Of a stretch of DNA of 19,711 nt, positions 1 to 6,459 are shown one piece after another; the first letter of the stretch is position 1; the number at the start of each line of letters is the position of its first letter. Location of the stretch: assembly GCA_038258185.1 (NCBI GenBank), contig JBBSQD010000099.1, positions 1 through 19,711 of the forward strand, given 5' to 3'. Made by a program: the position numbers and the translations under genes. Below the pieces are notes generated by a model that did no database searches, had not been told where the DNA came from, and saw nothing but the letters and a program-made list of their open reading frames with translations. This DNA comes from JAIOHN01 sp038258185 (GTDB taxonomy: Bacteria; Chloroflexota; Anaerolineae; Aggregatilineales; Phototrophicaceae).

Positions 1-350
1 AGAGACTTTGGCAGGCTGGTTAAGCTGTTGCTGTGGATATAAAGTCCGCGCAAATTTTGCAGATCGTCCAGCCAATCCGGCAGTGTGGCGAACTGATTGC
101 TATCCAGATGCAGTTCTTCGAGATTGACCAGATGGGCGAATGCGTCCGGCAGGGCAGTCAGATGATTGCCGCTTAAGTACAGACGTTTGAGGCCGGTCAA
201 TTGACCGATCTCGGCTGGTACTTCAGCAAGCTGATGATGGCTTAAGTCGAGCAGGGTAATGACGCCGTTTTCTTCAGACCATCTTATGGGGCGTGTCGAT
301 TTGCTTATGGTCGTATTCAAGCGGGTGATGATGTCGGGTTGGTTGTCCAT
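1..350 (-). CDS. Leucine-rich-repeat protein, 3' part outside window
   Basis: The minus-strand frame is open from 350 to the window edge, giving about 116 residues of an LRR protein that continues beyond base 1. After about 30 residues without repeats it shows at least three LRR units with the L..L.L..N.L..LP pattern (for example LKRLYLSGNHLTALPDAF and LEELHLDSNQFATLPDWL). These are the bacterial type with roughly 23-residue spacing. LRRs make a curved protein-binding surface; partner and function cannot be told here. The ATG at 350 is chosen, but an in-frame ATG at 392 would add 14 residues (MYNSRLTSPKDREF); neither has a clear ribosome-binding site. There is no signal peptide, so it is probably cytoplasmic. 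It is divergent from the sulfotransferase that starts at 503. Confidence 0.85.
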   Translation of the reverse strand, partial: MDNQPDIITRLNTTISKSTRPIRWSEENGVITLLDLSHHQLAEVPAEIGQLTGLKRLYLSGNHLTALPDAFAHLVNLEELHLDSNQFATLPDWLDDLQNLRGLYIHSNSLTSLPKS

Positions 351-453
351 AAATTCACGATCTTTTGGGCTGGTCAGCCGTGAATTGTACATCGGATATT
401 CTAATCTGCTAAATGGATTCAACGTGCTCTACGCTGTGCAAGCAAACCTGAAA

Positions 454-462
454 TGCTAAAAT
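454..462 (+). promoter_or_regulatory. Candidate extended -10 promoter for the 503 sulfotransferase
   Basis: TGCTAAAAT (TG at 454-455, TAAAAT at 457-462) fits an extended -10 element about 40 bases before the TTG start. No good -35 is seen, which is normal for extended -10 promoters. The same TGC-TAnAAT form precedes the sat/cysC gene. This is a sequence match only. Confidence 0.4.
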
Positions 463-502
463 AGAGCCATGATCCCGACAGGCACGATAAGGACAATAGA
501 CC

Positions 503-1483
503 TTGATCATTAAACCGCATGTGACTCACCCGCTGGAATATTCGCTCATGCCAGATGATCAACTGTTTTTTCTGCATATCCCCAAGACGGCAGGTACGAC
601 ACTGGCCGGGATTATGGAAAATGTCTTTAACCGTGAGGAGATCATGCCGTATTATTTTACGCCGGAATTAATCGGTCAGGATCTGAAGACGATTGGCAGC
701 TACCGTTATTTTCGTGGTCATTTCCCGCATAATCTGATGCAGGCCATTCTGCCCCGTCGGGTGGTGACCATTACCATGCTGCGCAAACCGGTTGAACGGT
801 TTTTATCGCATGTGGATCAGATCAAACGGGGTGATAACTCAGCCGCAGCGATAGAGTATCTGCGGGGGTTATCGCTTGAAGAAATGGTGACAAACGATAA
901 AGCCAGCCCCCTGTTACAGAATTTCCACGTGCGTATGCTGGCTGGGGATATCAGCTTACAGGCTGAGAATGGCATTGTGACGCATTTGAAATCCCATCTG
1001 ACGATTCAGAGTGAGGCAGATGGGTTGCTGACTGCGCAGGCAAATCTGGCAGCTTACTCTTTTGTTGGGCTGACAGAACGTTTTCAGGAGTCTTTATTTC
1101 TGCTGACCTATGTCTTTAACTGGCGGCCTATCCTCGATTATCCCTCGCTCAATGTGGCCGAAAAGCGCACTCAGGCCGATGGTTTAGACTGGAGATTACT
1201 GGCGCGTATTCAGGCCTTAAATCAACAGGATGAGGAAATTTATAATCAGGGTGCGGCGCTGTTCGATGTACGTTACCAACAAATGACTTATGAACTGCTG
1301 GAGCAGTATGGGACGCGGGCGCATGCTCGTCAAAAACTGCCGCTAGCGCCGGAAGTCATGTTCGATTTACTGGAACGGCGGTATGAAGTTTGGTATCGGC
1401 GCACACGAACTTTTGTCAACAATCCGGATTTGTCTATGAATGAGGGCATTCAGGGGGCAGGCTGGCATCCTGTGTTGGGATAG
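503..1483 (+). CDS. PAPS-dependent sulfotransferase, Sulfotransfer_2-like
   Basis: The predicted enzyme has 326 residues and transfers a sulfuryl group from PAPS to an acceptor, most likely a carbohydrate; the acceptor is unknown. The 5'-phosphosulfate-binding loop is FFLHIPKTAGTT (about residues 22-33). The 3'-phosphate-binding segment is TMLRKPVERFLSH (about 91-103), with the expected Arg and Ser. The HIPKTAGTT loop is typical of the Sulfotransfer_2 / heparan 2-O-sulfotransferase-like families. I use the TTG start at 503 because AAGGA at 489-493 sits nine bases upstream; the next start, ATG at 548 (MPDDQLFFLHIP), would still keep the loop. No signal peptide or membrane anchor is visible, unlike Golgi enzymes, so it probably acts in the cytoplasm. 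PAPS could come from the sat/cysC product encoded at 9704. Confidence 0.88.
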   Translation: MIIKPHVTHPLEYSLMPDDQLFFLHIPKTAGTTLAGIMENVFNREEIMPYYFTPELIGQDLKTIGSYRYFRGHFPHNLMQAILPRRVVTITMLRKPVERFLSHVDQIKRGDNSAAAIEYLRGLSLEEMVTNDKASPLLQNFHVRMLAGDISLQAENGIVTHLKSHLTIQSEADGLLTAQANLAAYSFVGLTERFQESLFLLTYVFNWRPILDYPSLNVAEKRTQADGLDWRLLARIQALNQQDEEIYNQGAALFDVRYQQMTYELLEQYGTRAHARQKLPLAPEVMFDLLERRYEVWYRRTRTFVNNPDLSMNEGIQGAGWHPVLG

Positions 1484-1523
1484 AGGGACTCGCGGTCAAG
1501 AGTGCAGGCCCCTCTGTATTTTT
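1482..1523 (+). terminator. Possible terminator after the sulfotransferase
   Basis: AGAGGG (1482-1487) pairs with CCCTCT (1510-1515), with a smaller inner stem ACTC/GAGT between them, followed by GTATTTTT. It overlaps the sulfotransferase stop and meets the end of the convergent serine hydrolase at 1522. The large, interrupted loop makes it a weak call. Confidence 0.4.
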
Positions 1524-2766
1524 AAGTTCTTAAGGCCCGTGCCAGCGCGGCATGTAAAGCCTGCCGGAATTCATGGATGCCGGCTTTTTCCCGTCCCGGA
1601 TAAACGCGATTCGTGAGACAGGCTACAACCAAGTGCTGCTCCGGGTCAATCCAGAGTGATGTCCCCGTAAAACCCGTGTGCCCGTAGCTGCTGACGCTGA
1701 ATTCATTACTCGACGAAGAATCGGATTCCGCGCGGAGCATCCACCCCAGGCCGAAACGAAAACCATTGCGCGCCTGTTCCTGACGCGCCTGCGCCAGAAT
1801 GTGCGGGGCGATTGCCAAACGCGAGTCATCATCCAGCCACGCCTGACCGAGTGCAGCGATATCGCGCGCGGTGGCGAAAATACCCGCATGACCCGCCACC
1901 CCGCCTACGCCACAGGCATTTTCATCATGCACTTCTCCCCAAGCGCGCCGTTTTCGCCAGATGGCATCTTCTTCAGTCGGGACGATTGTATTGAGATTGC
2001 GGCCAGCCTGAAGTGGATTATAAATCCCGGATTGTAAATTCAGCGGATTGAGGACGCGGGCGGCGATAGCTTTATCCAATTCACCGGGTGTGCCATTCAG
2101 GCGACTGGTGGCTTCTCCCAGCAGCATCAGGCCGAGATCACTGTAGCGCACCCTGCCACCGGGATGGTCAACAAAAGCATAATTGCACAGGGCGTGCAGG
2201 GCTTTGGCCCAGCGCTCCTGCCGTGAAACCGGGTCAACCTGTTCAGGGGAGAGTGGGGCAGGGCCAGCCGCCTGATAGACCGCGCGCCACGGTGACAGAC
2301 CGGATGTGTGGGTGATGAGGTGACGAAAAGTGACCTGCGCCGGATCGACCCCCTGACCGTCCAGCTCAGGGGGGGTGGGCAGATATTCCTTGGTGTGCGG
2401 GTCTTGTCCACCGTCGATGGGACGGAGGCCGGAACTGCCAAATTCTGGCACGACATCCACCAGCGGCGAATCGAGCGAAAGTCCATGCTCACTGAGCAGC
2501 GACAGAAAAGTGGTGAACGTGAATACTTTGGTAATCGACGCAACATCGAAAAGGCTGTCCGGTTGGGTCGGGAAATTCTGGGTTTCCGGGACGATAAAAC
2601 CCCAGGCCGTATTCACAACCATCACGCCATTTTTGACCACACTCAGCGAGGCTGCGGGGAATACGTCGGCCAGATTATCGGCAACAATCGCGTTGATCTC
2701 TTGTTGCGCTTGTGGCGGAAGCTCATTGATGATTTGTTCAGCGGTCGTCTGATCCAGATGTGGCAC
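1522..2766 (-). CDS. Serine hydrolase, beta-lactamase (class C/PBP-like) family
   Basis: This 414-residue protein has the penicillin-binding/class C beta-lactamase fold. The nucleophile motif is SITK (Ser77-Lys80), the second motif is YSD (208-210), and the third is HTG (363-365) within GHTGFTG. The stretch DENACGVGGVAGHAGIF is typical of the beta-lactamase-related esterase/peptidase group. Substrate cannot be read from sequence: esterase, D-aminopeptidase or beta-lactamase are all possible. The GTG at 2766 is chosen because AAGGAGT (2771-2777) lies five bases upstream. A longer frame from a TTG at 2853 would overlap the putative -10 element and has no ribosome-binding site. There is no signal peptide with either start, so it is predicted cytoplasmic, unusual for this family. 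It converges on the sulfotransferase. Confidence 0.88.
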   Translation of the reverse strand: MPHLDQTTAEQIINELPPQAQQEINAIVADNLADVFPAASLSVVKNGVMVVNTAWGFIVPETQNFPTQPDSLFDVASITKVFTFTTFLSLLSEHGLSLDSPLVDVVPEFGSSGLRPIDGGQDPHTKEYLPTPPELDGQGVDPAQVTFRHLITHTSGLSPWRAVYQAAGPAPLSPEQVDPVSRQERWAKALHALCNYAFVDHPGGRVRYSDLGLMLLGEATSRLNGTPGELDKAIAARVLNPLNLQSGIYNPLQAGRNLNTIVPTEEDAIWRKRRAWGEVHDENACGVGGVAGHAGIFATARDIAALGQAWLDDDSRLAIAPHILAQARQEQARNGFRFGLGWMLRAESDSSSSNEFSVSSYGHTGFTGTSLWIDPEQHLVVACLTNRVYPGREKAGIHEFRQALHAALARALRT

Positions 2767-2844
2767 GATAACTCCTTCAGGTGGGCACCACATCGAGGCG
2801 TGGTGGGTGATGAGGCCGCATTCTGTAATAGCCTGAAAGTGCCG

Positions 2845-2850
2845 ATTATA
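2845..2850 (-). promoter_or_regulatory. Candidate -10 box for the serine hydrolase
   Basis: On the minus strand a perfect TATAAT lies about 80 bases before the GTG start at 2766. The -35 region is poor (ACCAAT at a 17-base spacing), so this is only a candidate. Confidence 0.35.
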
Positions 2851-2882
2851 CAAGTTTGGTCGCGTGTATTGGTGCTATACGC

Positions 2883-2915
2883 ATGCATGGAAGATAATGC
2901 TTATCCTCCATGCAT
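2883..2915 (-). terminator. Long hairpin after the PHAX-domain gene
   Basis: Arms ATGCATGGAAGATAA (2883-2897) and TTATCCTCCATGCAT (2901-2915) flank a three-base loop. All positions pair except one A/C on the plus strand, which becomes a G-U pair in a minus-strand transcript, giving 15 continuous pairs there. It lies 12 bases past the PHAX-domain stop codon and before the serine hydrolase promoter. There is no T-tract, so it may be a terminator, an mRNA-stabilising 3' end, or a protein site. Confidence 0.5.
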
Positions 2916-2926
2916 TTCAGAGGAAG

Positions 2927-3967
2927 TCAGGCGTATTTCGCCTCGAGATTTTTAATTTCAGTCTGGGTGGAATTCAGAAGTTTCTGCGTCATTTCCAACC
3001 CAAAGCGCTGACCTTCTGGCTTTGCTTCGATTCCGGCAATTTTCTGGCGATACAACTCAGCAGCGGAATGCAGGCCGGTCAGTTTTTGCGCGTCTTCCGG
3101 TGTGATGTTGGCCGGGAGATTAATCGCGGGTTGGGGTGGCGCAGGCGGCGGGGTTTCGACAGCCGCTTTGGCGGGTTTTTTAGTCGGCTCACTGGCCGCG
3201 ACAGGGGCTTTCTTCGCTTCGGATTTGCCGTTAGCGGGTTGAGCCTCATCTGGTGAACCCTTTTGTTTCTGGCGTTTTTCGGCTTCCAGACCTTTTGTGG
3301 TGATGTTAGTGGCGAAAACCGCCATGCCTTTGATCTCTTCATCAAAGGTGCAGATGCCTTCGATAATCAGCGCGTCATCCACATTGGCAATGGCTGTTTC
3401 GACCTTGCGCCATTGTTTGCTGGCGATATAGACCGTGTACAGGGTGTCGGTTGCCGGTGGGGTAGGGAGGCCTTTGGGTAAAGATGCGGCCTTTGCCTGA
3501 TGGGTCATGGCGGTAATAATGACATCTTTACGGGCTTCGATTTTACCGGGGCGACCAATTAAGGTAATTTTCACGGTGCTGGCCTCTCCTTTTTCTTGCA
3601 GAATAACTTCCAGAACCGCCTGACGCTCTTCCCAGTCAAACGCGGGCAGGTTGGGCTGCGCGGCGGCATTATTTTTCTTCCGTTTGGTGCGATGCGGGAA
3701 AACCAGATCACGCGCTTCTCTGGGCATGCGCCCCCGTGCGAGATAAAAGAACACGCCACCGGGCGTGCGCCGACGCAGACCGTCCGTTGTCAACATGCCG
3801 CCCTGCTGTTCGATTTCCAGCGAGTCGGTCAGAAGTTGCCGGGTGAAGTCTGGCCCGCAATGTTTGACGATTGAGGTGATGAGGCTGCGTGGTCCGTACT
3901 GTTTCTCACCAAGCTGATCGGCGATTTCGTTGGCTACAGACCTGGTGTCTTCTTTTGACAGGAGCAT
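2927..3967 (-). CDS. PHAX-type RNA-binding domain protein
   Basis: This 346-residue protein begins with a helical region matching the RNA-binding domain of eukaryotic PHAX (phosphorylated adapter for RNA export; Pfam PHAX_RNA-bd, formerly RNA_GG_bind). The key signature is QGGMLTTDGLRRRTPGGVFF (about residues 55-74), with the diagnostic GG, RRRTPGGV and the preceding IVKHCG helix. A basic stretch follows (HRTKRKKNN, 92-100). Residues about 115-230 form a second, beta-rich domain (LIGRPGKIEARKDVIITAM ... DALIIEGICTF ... FATNITTKGLE) that I cannot assign. A Lys/Ala/Pro-rich linker (about 231-285) leads to a C-terminal helical segment ending in a likely coiled coil. Homologous bacterial proteins are known from automated annotation; their role is unknown to me. 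The start is ATG 3967 with a weak AGGAAA upstream. Confidence 0.8.
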   Translation of the reverse strand: MLLSKEDTRSVANEIADQLGEKQYGPRSLITSIVKHCGPDFTRQLLTDSLEIEQQGGMLTTDGLRRRTPGGVFFYLARGRMPREARDLVFPHRTKRKKNNAAAQPNLPAFDWEERQAVLEVILQEKGEASTVKITLIGRPGKIEARKDVIITAMTHQAKAASLPKGLPTPPATDTLYTVYIASKQWRKVETAIANVDDALIIEGICTFDEEIKGMAVFATNITTKGLEAEKRQKQKGSPDEAQPANGKSEAKKAPVAASEPTKKPAKAAVETPPPAPPQPAINLPANITPEDAQKLTGLHSAAELYRQKIAGIEAKPEGQRFGLEMTQKLLNSTQTEIKNLEAKYA

Positions 3968-4011
3968 TCTATCTGCACTTTTCCTGGTTGCTTCGTCTAT
4001 AGACTATCATA

Positions 4012-4058
4012 TCGCAATTTTGCGACAAGTGCGTATATTTTCTGCATGATACGCGTAT
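4012..4058 (-). promoter_or_regulatory. Palindrome-rich region upstream of the PHAX-domain gene
   Basis: Three symmetrical elements lie in 47 bases: TCGCAATTTTGCGA (4012-4025), GCGTAT (4031-4036) facing ATACGC (4049-4054), and the palindrome ATACGCGTAT (4049-4058). They sit 45-91 bases ahead of the ATG at 3967 on the minus strand. They look like operator half-sites, but no regulator gene is adjacent and no clear -35/-10 pair could be placed. Confidence 0.35.
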
Positions 4059-4078
4059 TTCACAAAATTTGTATAATT

Positions 4079-4111
4079 CCTCACCCTGAAACAAATCGCA
4101 TCAGGGTGAGG
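4079..4111 (-). terminator. Perfect 11-bp stem-loop after the GH5-like gene
   Basis: CCTCACCCTGA (4079-4089) pairs perfectly with TCAGGGTGAGG (4101-4111) around an 11-base loop, 11 bases beyond the glycoside hydrolase stop. The run after the stem on the minus strand is AT-rich (GGAATTATAC) rather than T-rich, so it is a probable but not canonical terminator. It also separates this gene from the PHAX-domain gene. Confidence 0.55.
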
Positions 4112-4121
4112 GTGATGAACT

Positions 4122-5333
4122 TTAAGCCTGCCCGATGTACGTCTGATACAGGCGTTGATAGTGATGGTAGGGATCACTATAGTATTCATCGGGTGTGATG
4201 TCCAGTTCGACTGTTTTCTGAGCAGGCTGGACGGTGGGGCGGGTCGCCGCGAAATCCTTGATGACCTGCGCATGCGGCTTGAGTGTGCCATCTGGACGAA
4301 CCAGACCGAAGAAACGCTCATGTCGGGACTCGGAGCAGGGCGGCTTATCCCACAGTTCTTCGATATAGTCGGCATAGCACCACAGCATCGCGCCGGTCGC
4401 GCCAACCTCGACCAGACGGGGAAGCACCGCCGCGATATAGGCGGCGAAATCATCTTCGGAAGCCATGAACTGATCACGCGGGCTTCCATAAGCTGTCCAC
4501 GACCAGATATAAGACTCTTCGCCGGGTTGAGCCGTACAGCCGCCAAATTCTTCCATGAGAGTCGGTTTGCCACACAGGGCGGTCGTGAGCGCGCAGGTGT
4601 AGGGGACGAAATCCGGGTCAAGCGGGCTGCGTGTCCACGGGGTATACATCGGGTAAGAGTGCATCACGGCGACATCAGTTTCGGCAAAACACTGGTCGAT
4701 GCGCATGGCTTCTTTATTGCCCAGGCTGGCGACATGCAATCCGCAGGTGACGGGATGCACCGGGTCGATGGATTTAATCAACTGAGTCATTTCGTTAACC
4801 CAGGCACGTCCGATTTCCTGAGTGGGGGCGATGGCGAACAAGTCCGGCTCATTACCCAGGTTCCACATCCAGATGGCGGGGTGATCCTTATAGCGGCTGA
4901 CGACAGTTTGGAGCAGTAAACGCTGGGCAGCATGGCCGACGGGATCGGTAAAGTAATTGCGATAGCCGCTGTCGACGACTTCACCGCCGCTGACCAACTG
5001 ACGCACCCAGTCCGGCTTGGCGCCTTCCAGCATCCAGCCCGGCGCCCAGTTGGGGCCGCTCATATGGCCGGTGAAAAACGTGACATCCAACCCCAGATTG
5101 TGTTCGGCGGCGATGTCGCAGACCGTGCCGAAATTTTTCAGGCATTCCTCAGAGACGGTGTCCGGCGTGGGCTGCCAGTCATCCCATAAGAGGAACAGGC
5201 GCACGACATTCATGCCGATGTCTTGGAGCACCGCGAATTCCTCACGGACTTCACCCGCATCAAAATCTGACCACCAGTACATGGCTTTGCGCCGGGGCCA
5301 GTAATTGACACCCAGGATAAAAGGTTCAGTCAT
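4122..5333 (-). CDS. Glycoside hydrolase, GH5-like (cellulase/mannanase fold)
   Basis: This is a 403-residue (beta/alpha)8 hydrolase of clan GH-A. The general acid/base is Glu162 in WNLGNEPD, and the nucleophile is most likely Glu262 in LMEEFGG, with the conserved Arg at VVRLF (residue 45) and the late Trp at MLWCYAD (318). The spacing of about 100 residues between the two Glu fits GH5. The many Trp/Tyr early on (NYWPRRKAMYWW) also fit sugar binding. The specific substrate (beta-mannan, beta-glucan or a glycoside) cannot be told. It has no signal peptide, so it should act on imported oligosaccharides in the cytoplasm. The start ATG 5333 has AAAGGA five bases upstream (5339-5344). It is followed by a stem-loop, so it is probably a single-gene transcript or joined to the HicB-like gene upstream. 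Confidence 0.88.
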   Translation of the reverse strand: MTEPFILGVNYWPRRKAMYWWSDFDAGEVREEFAVLQDIGMNVVRLFLLWDDWQPTPDTVSEECLKNFGTVCDIAAEHNLGLDVTFFTGHMSGPNWAPGWMLEGAKPDWVRQLVSGGEVVDSGYRNYFTDPVGHAAQRLLLQTVVSRYKDHPAIWMWNLGNEPDLFAIAPTQEIGRAWVNEMTQLIKSIDPVHPVTCGLHVASLGNKEAMRIDQCFAETDVAVMHSYPMYTPWTRSPLDPDFVPYTCALTTALCGKPTLMEEFGGCTAQPGEESYIWSWTAYGSPRDQFMASEDDFAAYIAAVLPRLVEVGATGAMLWCYADYIEELWDKPPCSESRHERFFGLVRPDGTLKPHAQVIKDFAATRPTVQPAQKTVELDITPDEYYSDPYHHYQRLYQTYIGQA

Positions 5334-5357
5334 GATTGTCCTTTGTTAGTGATAATT

Positions 5358-5368
5358 AGACCTAGTCT
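5358..5368. promoter_or_regulatory. Small inverted repeat before the GH5-like gene
   Basis: AGACCTAGTCT has four-base arms AGAC/GTCT and lies about 25 bases upstream of the glycoside hydrolase start. It could be an operator half-site pair; arms are short, so chance is a real possibility. Confidence 0.2.
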
Positions 5369-5409
5369 GTATTTTACCGTGATCGCCAGTCGAGCGCATG
5401 TGGTGGGCT

Positions 5410-5568
5410 TTAGAGCAATTCCAGCACTTCGATATAGAGCTCAATGGCTTCGCGGATATTGGCAAAAGCCTCGGCCCGGCTTTTTCCCTGGCTAATGCAA
5501 CCCGGCAAGCTGGGACATTCTATAACCCAATAACCGTCTTCACCTTCATACAGAATGACCTGGCGCAT
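5410..5568 (-). CDS. Short HicB-like protein (orphan antitoxin-type domain)
   Basis: This 52-residue protein is too short for many ORF cut-offs. It begins MRQVILYEGEDGYWVIECPS, followed by LPGCISQGKSRAEAFANIREAIELYIEVL. This is the HicB-type partial RNase-H fold: a beta-strand pair, the EDGYWV.ECP.LPGC.SQG motif, and a helix with EA..NI.EAI. The ATG at 5568 has AGAGGG at 5573-5578. HicB antitoxins normally pair with a dsRBD-like HicA toxin and often carry a C-terminal DNA-binding domain. Here no hicA is found within 300 bases on either side and the DNA-binding domain is absent. It may be a solitary HicB_like protein, a common situation in genomes, or a relic. It lies between the haem membrane protein (upstream) and the GH5-like gene (77 bases downstream). 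Confidence 0.82.
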   Translation of the reverse strand: MRQVILYEGEDGYWVIECPSLPGCISQGKSRAEAFANIREAIELYIEVLELL

Positions 5569-5596
5569 AATTCCCTCTGATTGATATGTTTGGCTT

Positions 5597-5627
5597 ATTT
5601 TACAATACTATTGTGGCATTGTATCAA
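5597..5627 (-). promoter_or_regulatory. Candidate promoter and 13-bp palindrome before the HicB-like gene
   Basis: On the minus strand TTGATA (5627-5622) and TAAAAT (5602-5597) match the -35 and -10 boxes five of six each, but the spacer is 19 bases. Between them lies the perfect palindrome ACAATACTATTGT (5602-5614), a plausible operator that would block such a promoter. The -35 overlaps the stop of the upstream gene. Confidence 0.4.
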
Positions 5628-6316
5628 GTCGCGGAGTCCTGAGGGTGGATTTTTCGCCAGCCTGCGGCGGGGTTTTTGCGCTGGCGATACAACTGAATGC
5701 CGACCGCCTGCACGATGAGTGCACCGAGCATCAACAGCAGCGTGCCGGAGCGAAAATAACTTTCGCGGATGCTGACACGCTGATAGGTAAAGGTGTGCAG
5801 CAGCACCAGCCCGAACAGGACATAATTCCAGCGTTGCAGGGCTTTCCACGGTTTGCCTTTGAGGCGGCGTAGCATCAGATTGTTGGAGGTGAGCAGCAGC
5901 GCCAGCAGAATCAGCGTGGCGATCAGCCCGATGTCATTGGTAATACCGCGCAGGCTGGTTAGGATGCGATAACCATCTTCCGTCCAGCGCAGAAAATTGG
6001 TCAGCAGGTCACCACGGGCATTGAGGAATAAGCCAAAAAAGACATGAATCAAGCCGGTAATGCCTGCCCAGATGCCGACATCGCGGCGCAGCATGAGATT
6101 GACCGGATTTTGTCGCTGGCGTAATAACATCAGCGGCCCGATGATCAGACTGAGTGAGATGAGCGCCAGTGAGACGTACCCCATGCCGATAGTCAGCAGG
6201 TAATCGGGCGAGCCTTTGGGCGCATAACGACCCGCGAGGAGATACCCGCCCACGCTGAACAGGGCCAAAACGAAATGGGTCAGCCAGCGTCGGGGGGTAA
6301 AGAAGGGTGTTTTCAA
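5624..6316 (-). CDS. Ferric-reductase-like/MsrQ-like haem membrane protein
   Basis: This is a 230-residue integral membrane protein with about six hydrophobic helices and the general pattern of the ferric-reductase-like domain (PF01794), which includes MsrQ and YedZ. Candidate haem-ligand histidines are His91 in GITGLIHVFFG and His174 in VLLHTFTYQ. The segment GKPWKALQRWNY (about 154-165) corresponds to the W..LHRL.Y segment of MsrQ, with Gln in place of the usual His, so one conserved haem ligand may be missing. MsrQ normally passes electrons to the periplasmic methionine sulfoxide reductase MsrP; no msrP is next to it here. The start is a TTG at 6316 with only a weak AGGG upstream, so the exact N-terminus is uncertain. 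The gene ends two bases inside the promoter proposed for the HicB-like gene. Confidence 0.78.
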   Translation of the reverse strand: MKTPFFTPRRWLTHFVLALFSVGGYLLAGRYAPKGSPDYLLTIGMGYVSLALISLSLIIGPLMLLRQRQNPVNLMLRRDVGIWAGITGLIHVFFGLFLNARGDLLTNFLRWTEDGYRILTSLRGITNDIGLIATLILLALLLTSNNLMLRRLKGKPWKALQRWNYVLFGLVLLHTFTYQRVSIRESYFRSGTLLLMLGALIVQAVGIQLYRQRKNPAAGWRKIHPQDSAT

Positions 6317-6365
6317 ATCGGGTTCAACCCTGTTCTGCAGGTGATGAAAAGTGTTGTGTCAGGCT

Positions 6366-6371
6366 TTTATA
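6366..6371 (-). promoter_or_regulatory. Candidate -10 box for the haem membrane protein
   Basis: Minus-strand TATAAA lies about 50 bases before the TTG start at 6316. No convincing -35 is present. The 6317-6459 gap otherwise holds only AT-rich sequence and a small GGGTTCAACCC inverted repeat (6320-6330). Confidence 0.25.
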
Positions 6372-6459
6372 GTGTAATGCTGAATGGGAACGCTAACCGT
6401 TTTTCTTCGCAGGTCTTCATTTAATGCAACCGGTTAAGCCGCTAATCTGTCGTCCGAAA

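Noticed and set aside
2767..2853. 29-residue N-terminal extension of the serine hydrolase from TTG 2853
   Set aside because: The TTG abuts a TATAAT box and lacks a ribosome-binding site, whereas GTG 2766 has AAGGAGT at good spacing.
2308..2955. 215-codon plus-strand frame across the serine hydrolase start
   Set aside because: Antisense to clear SxxK-containing coding sequence and running through the hairpin; no domain pattern.
4155..4919. 254-codon plus-strand open frame antisense to the GH5-like gene
   Set aside because: It lies wholly within a gene with catalytic motifs on the minus strand, shows no recognisable domain, and its composition is that of a GC-rich antisense shadow.
5334..5409. 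Possible HicA toxin fragment next to the HicB-like gene
   Set aside because: The only short minus-strand frame (MRSTGDHGKIQT...) lacks the HicA G-S-H-x-x-(F/Y) core and stops after about 16 codons.
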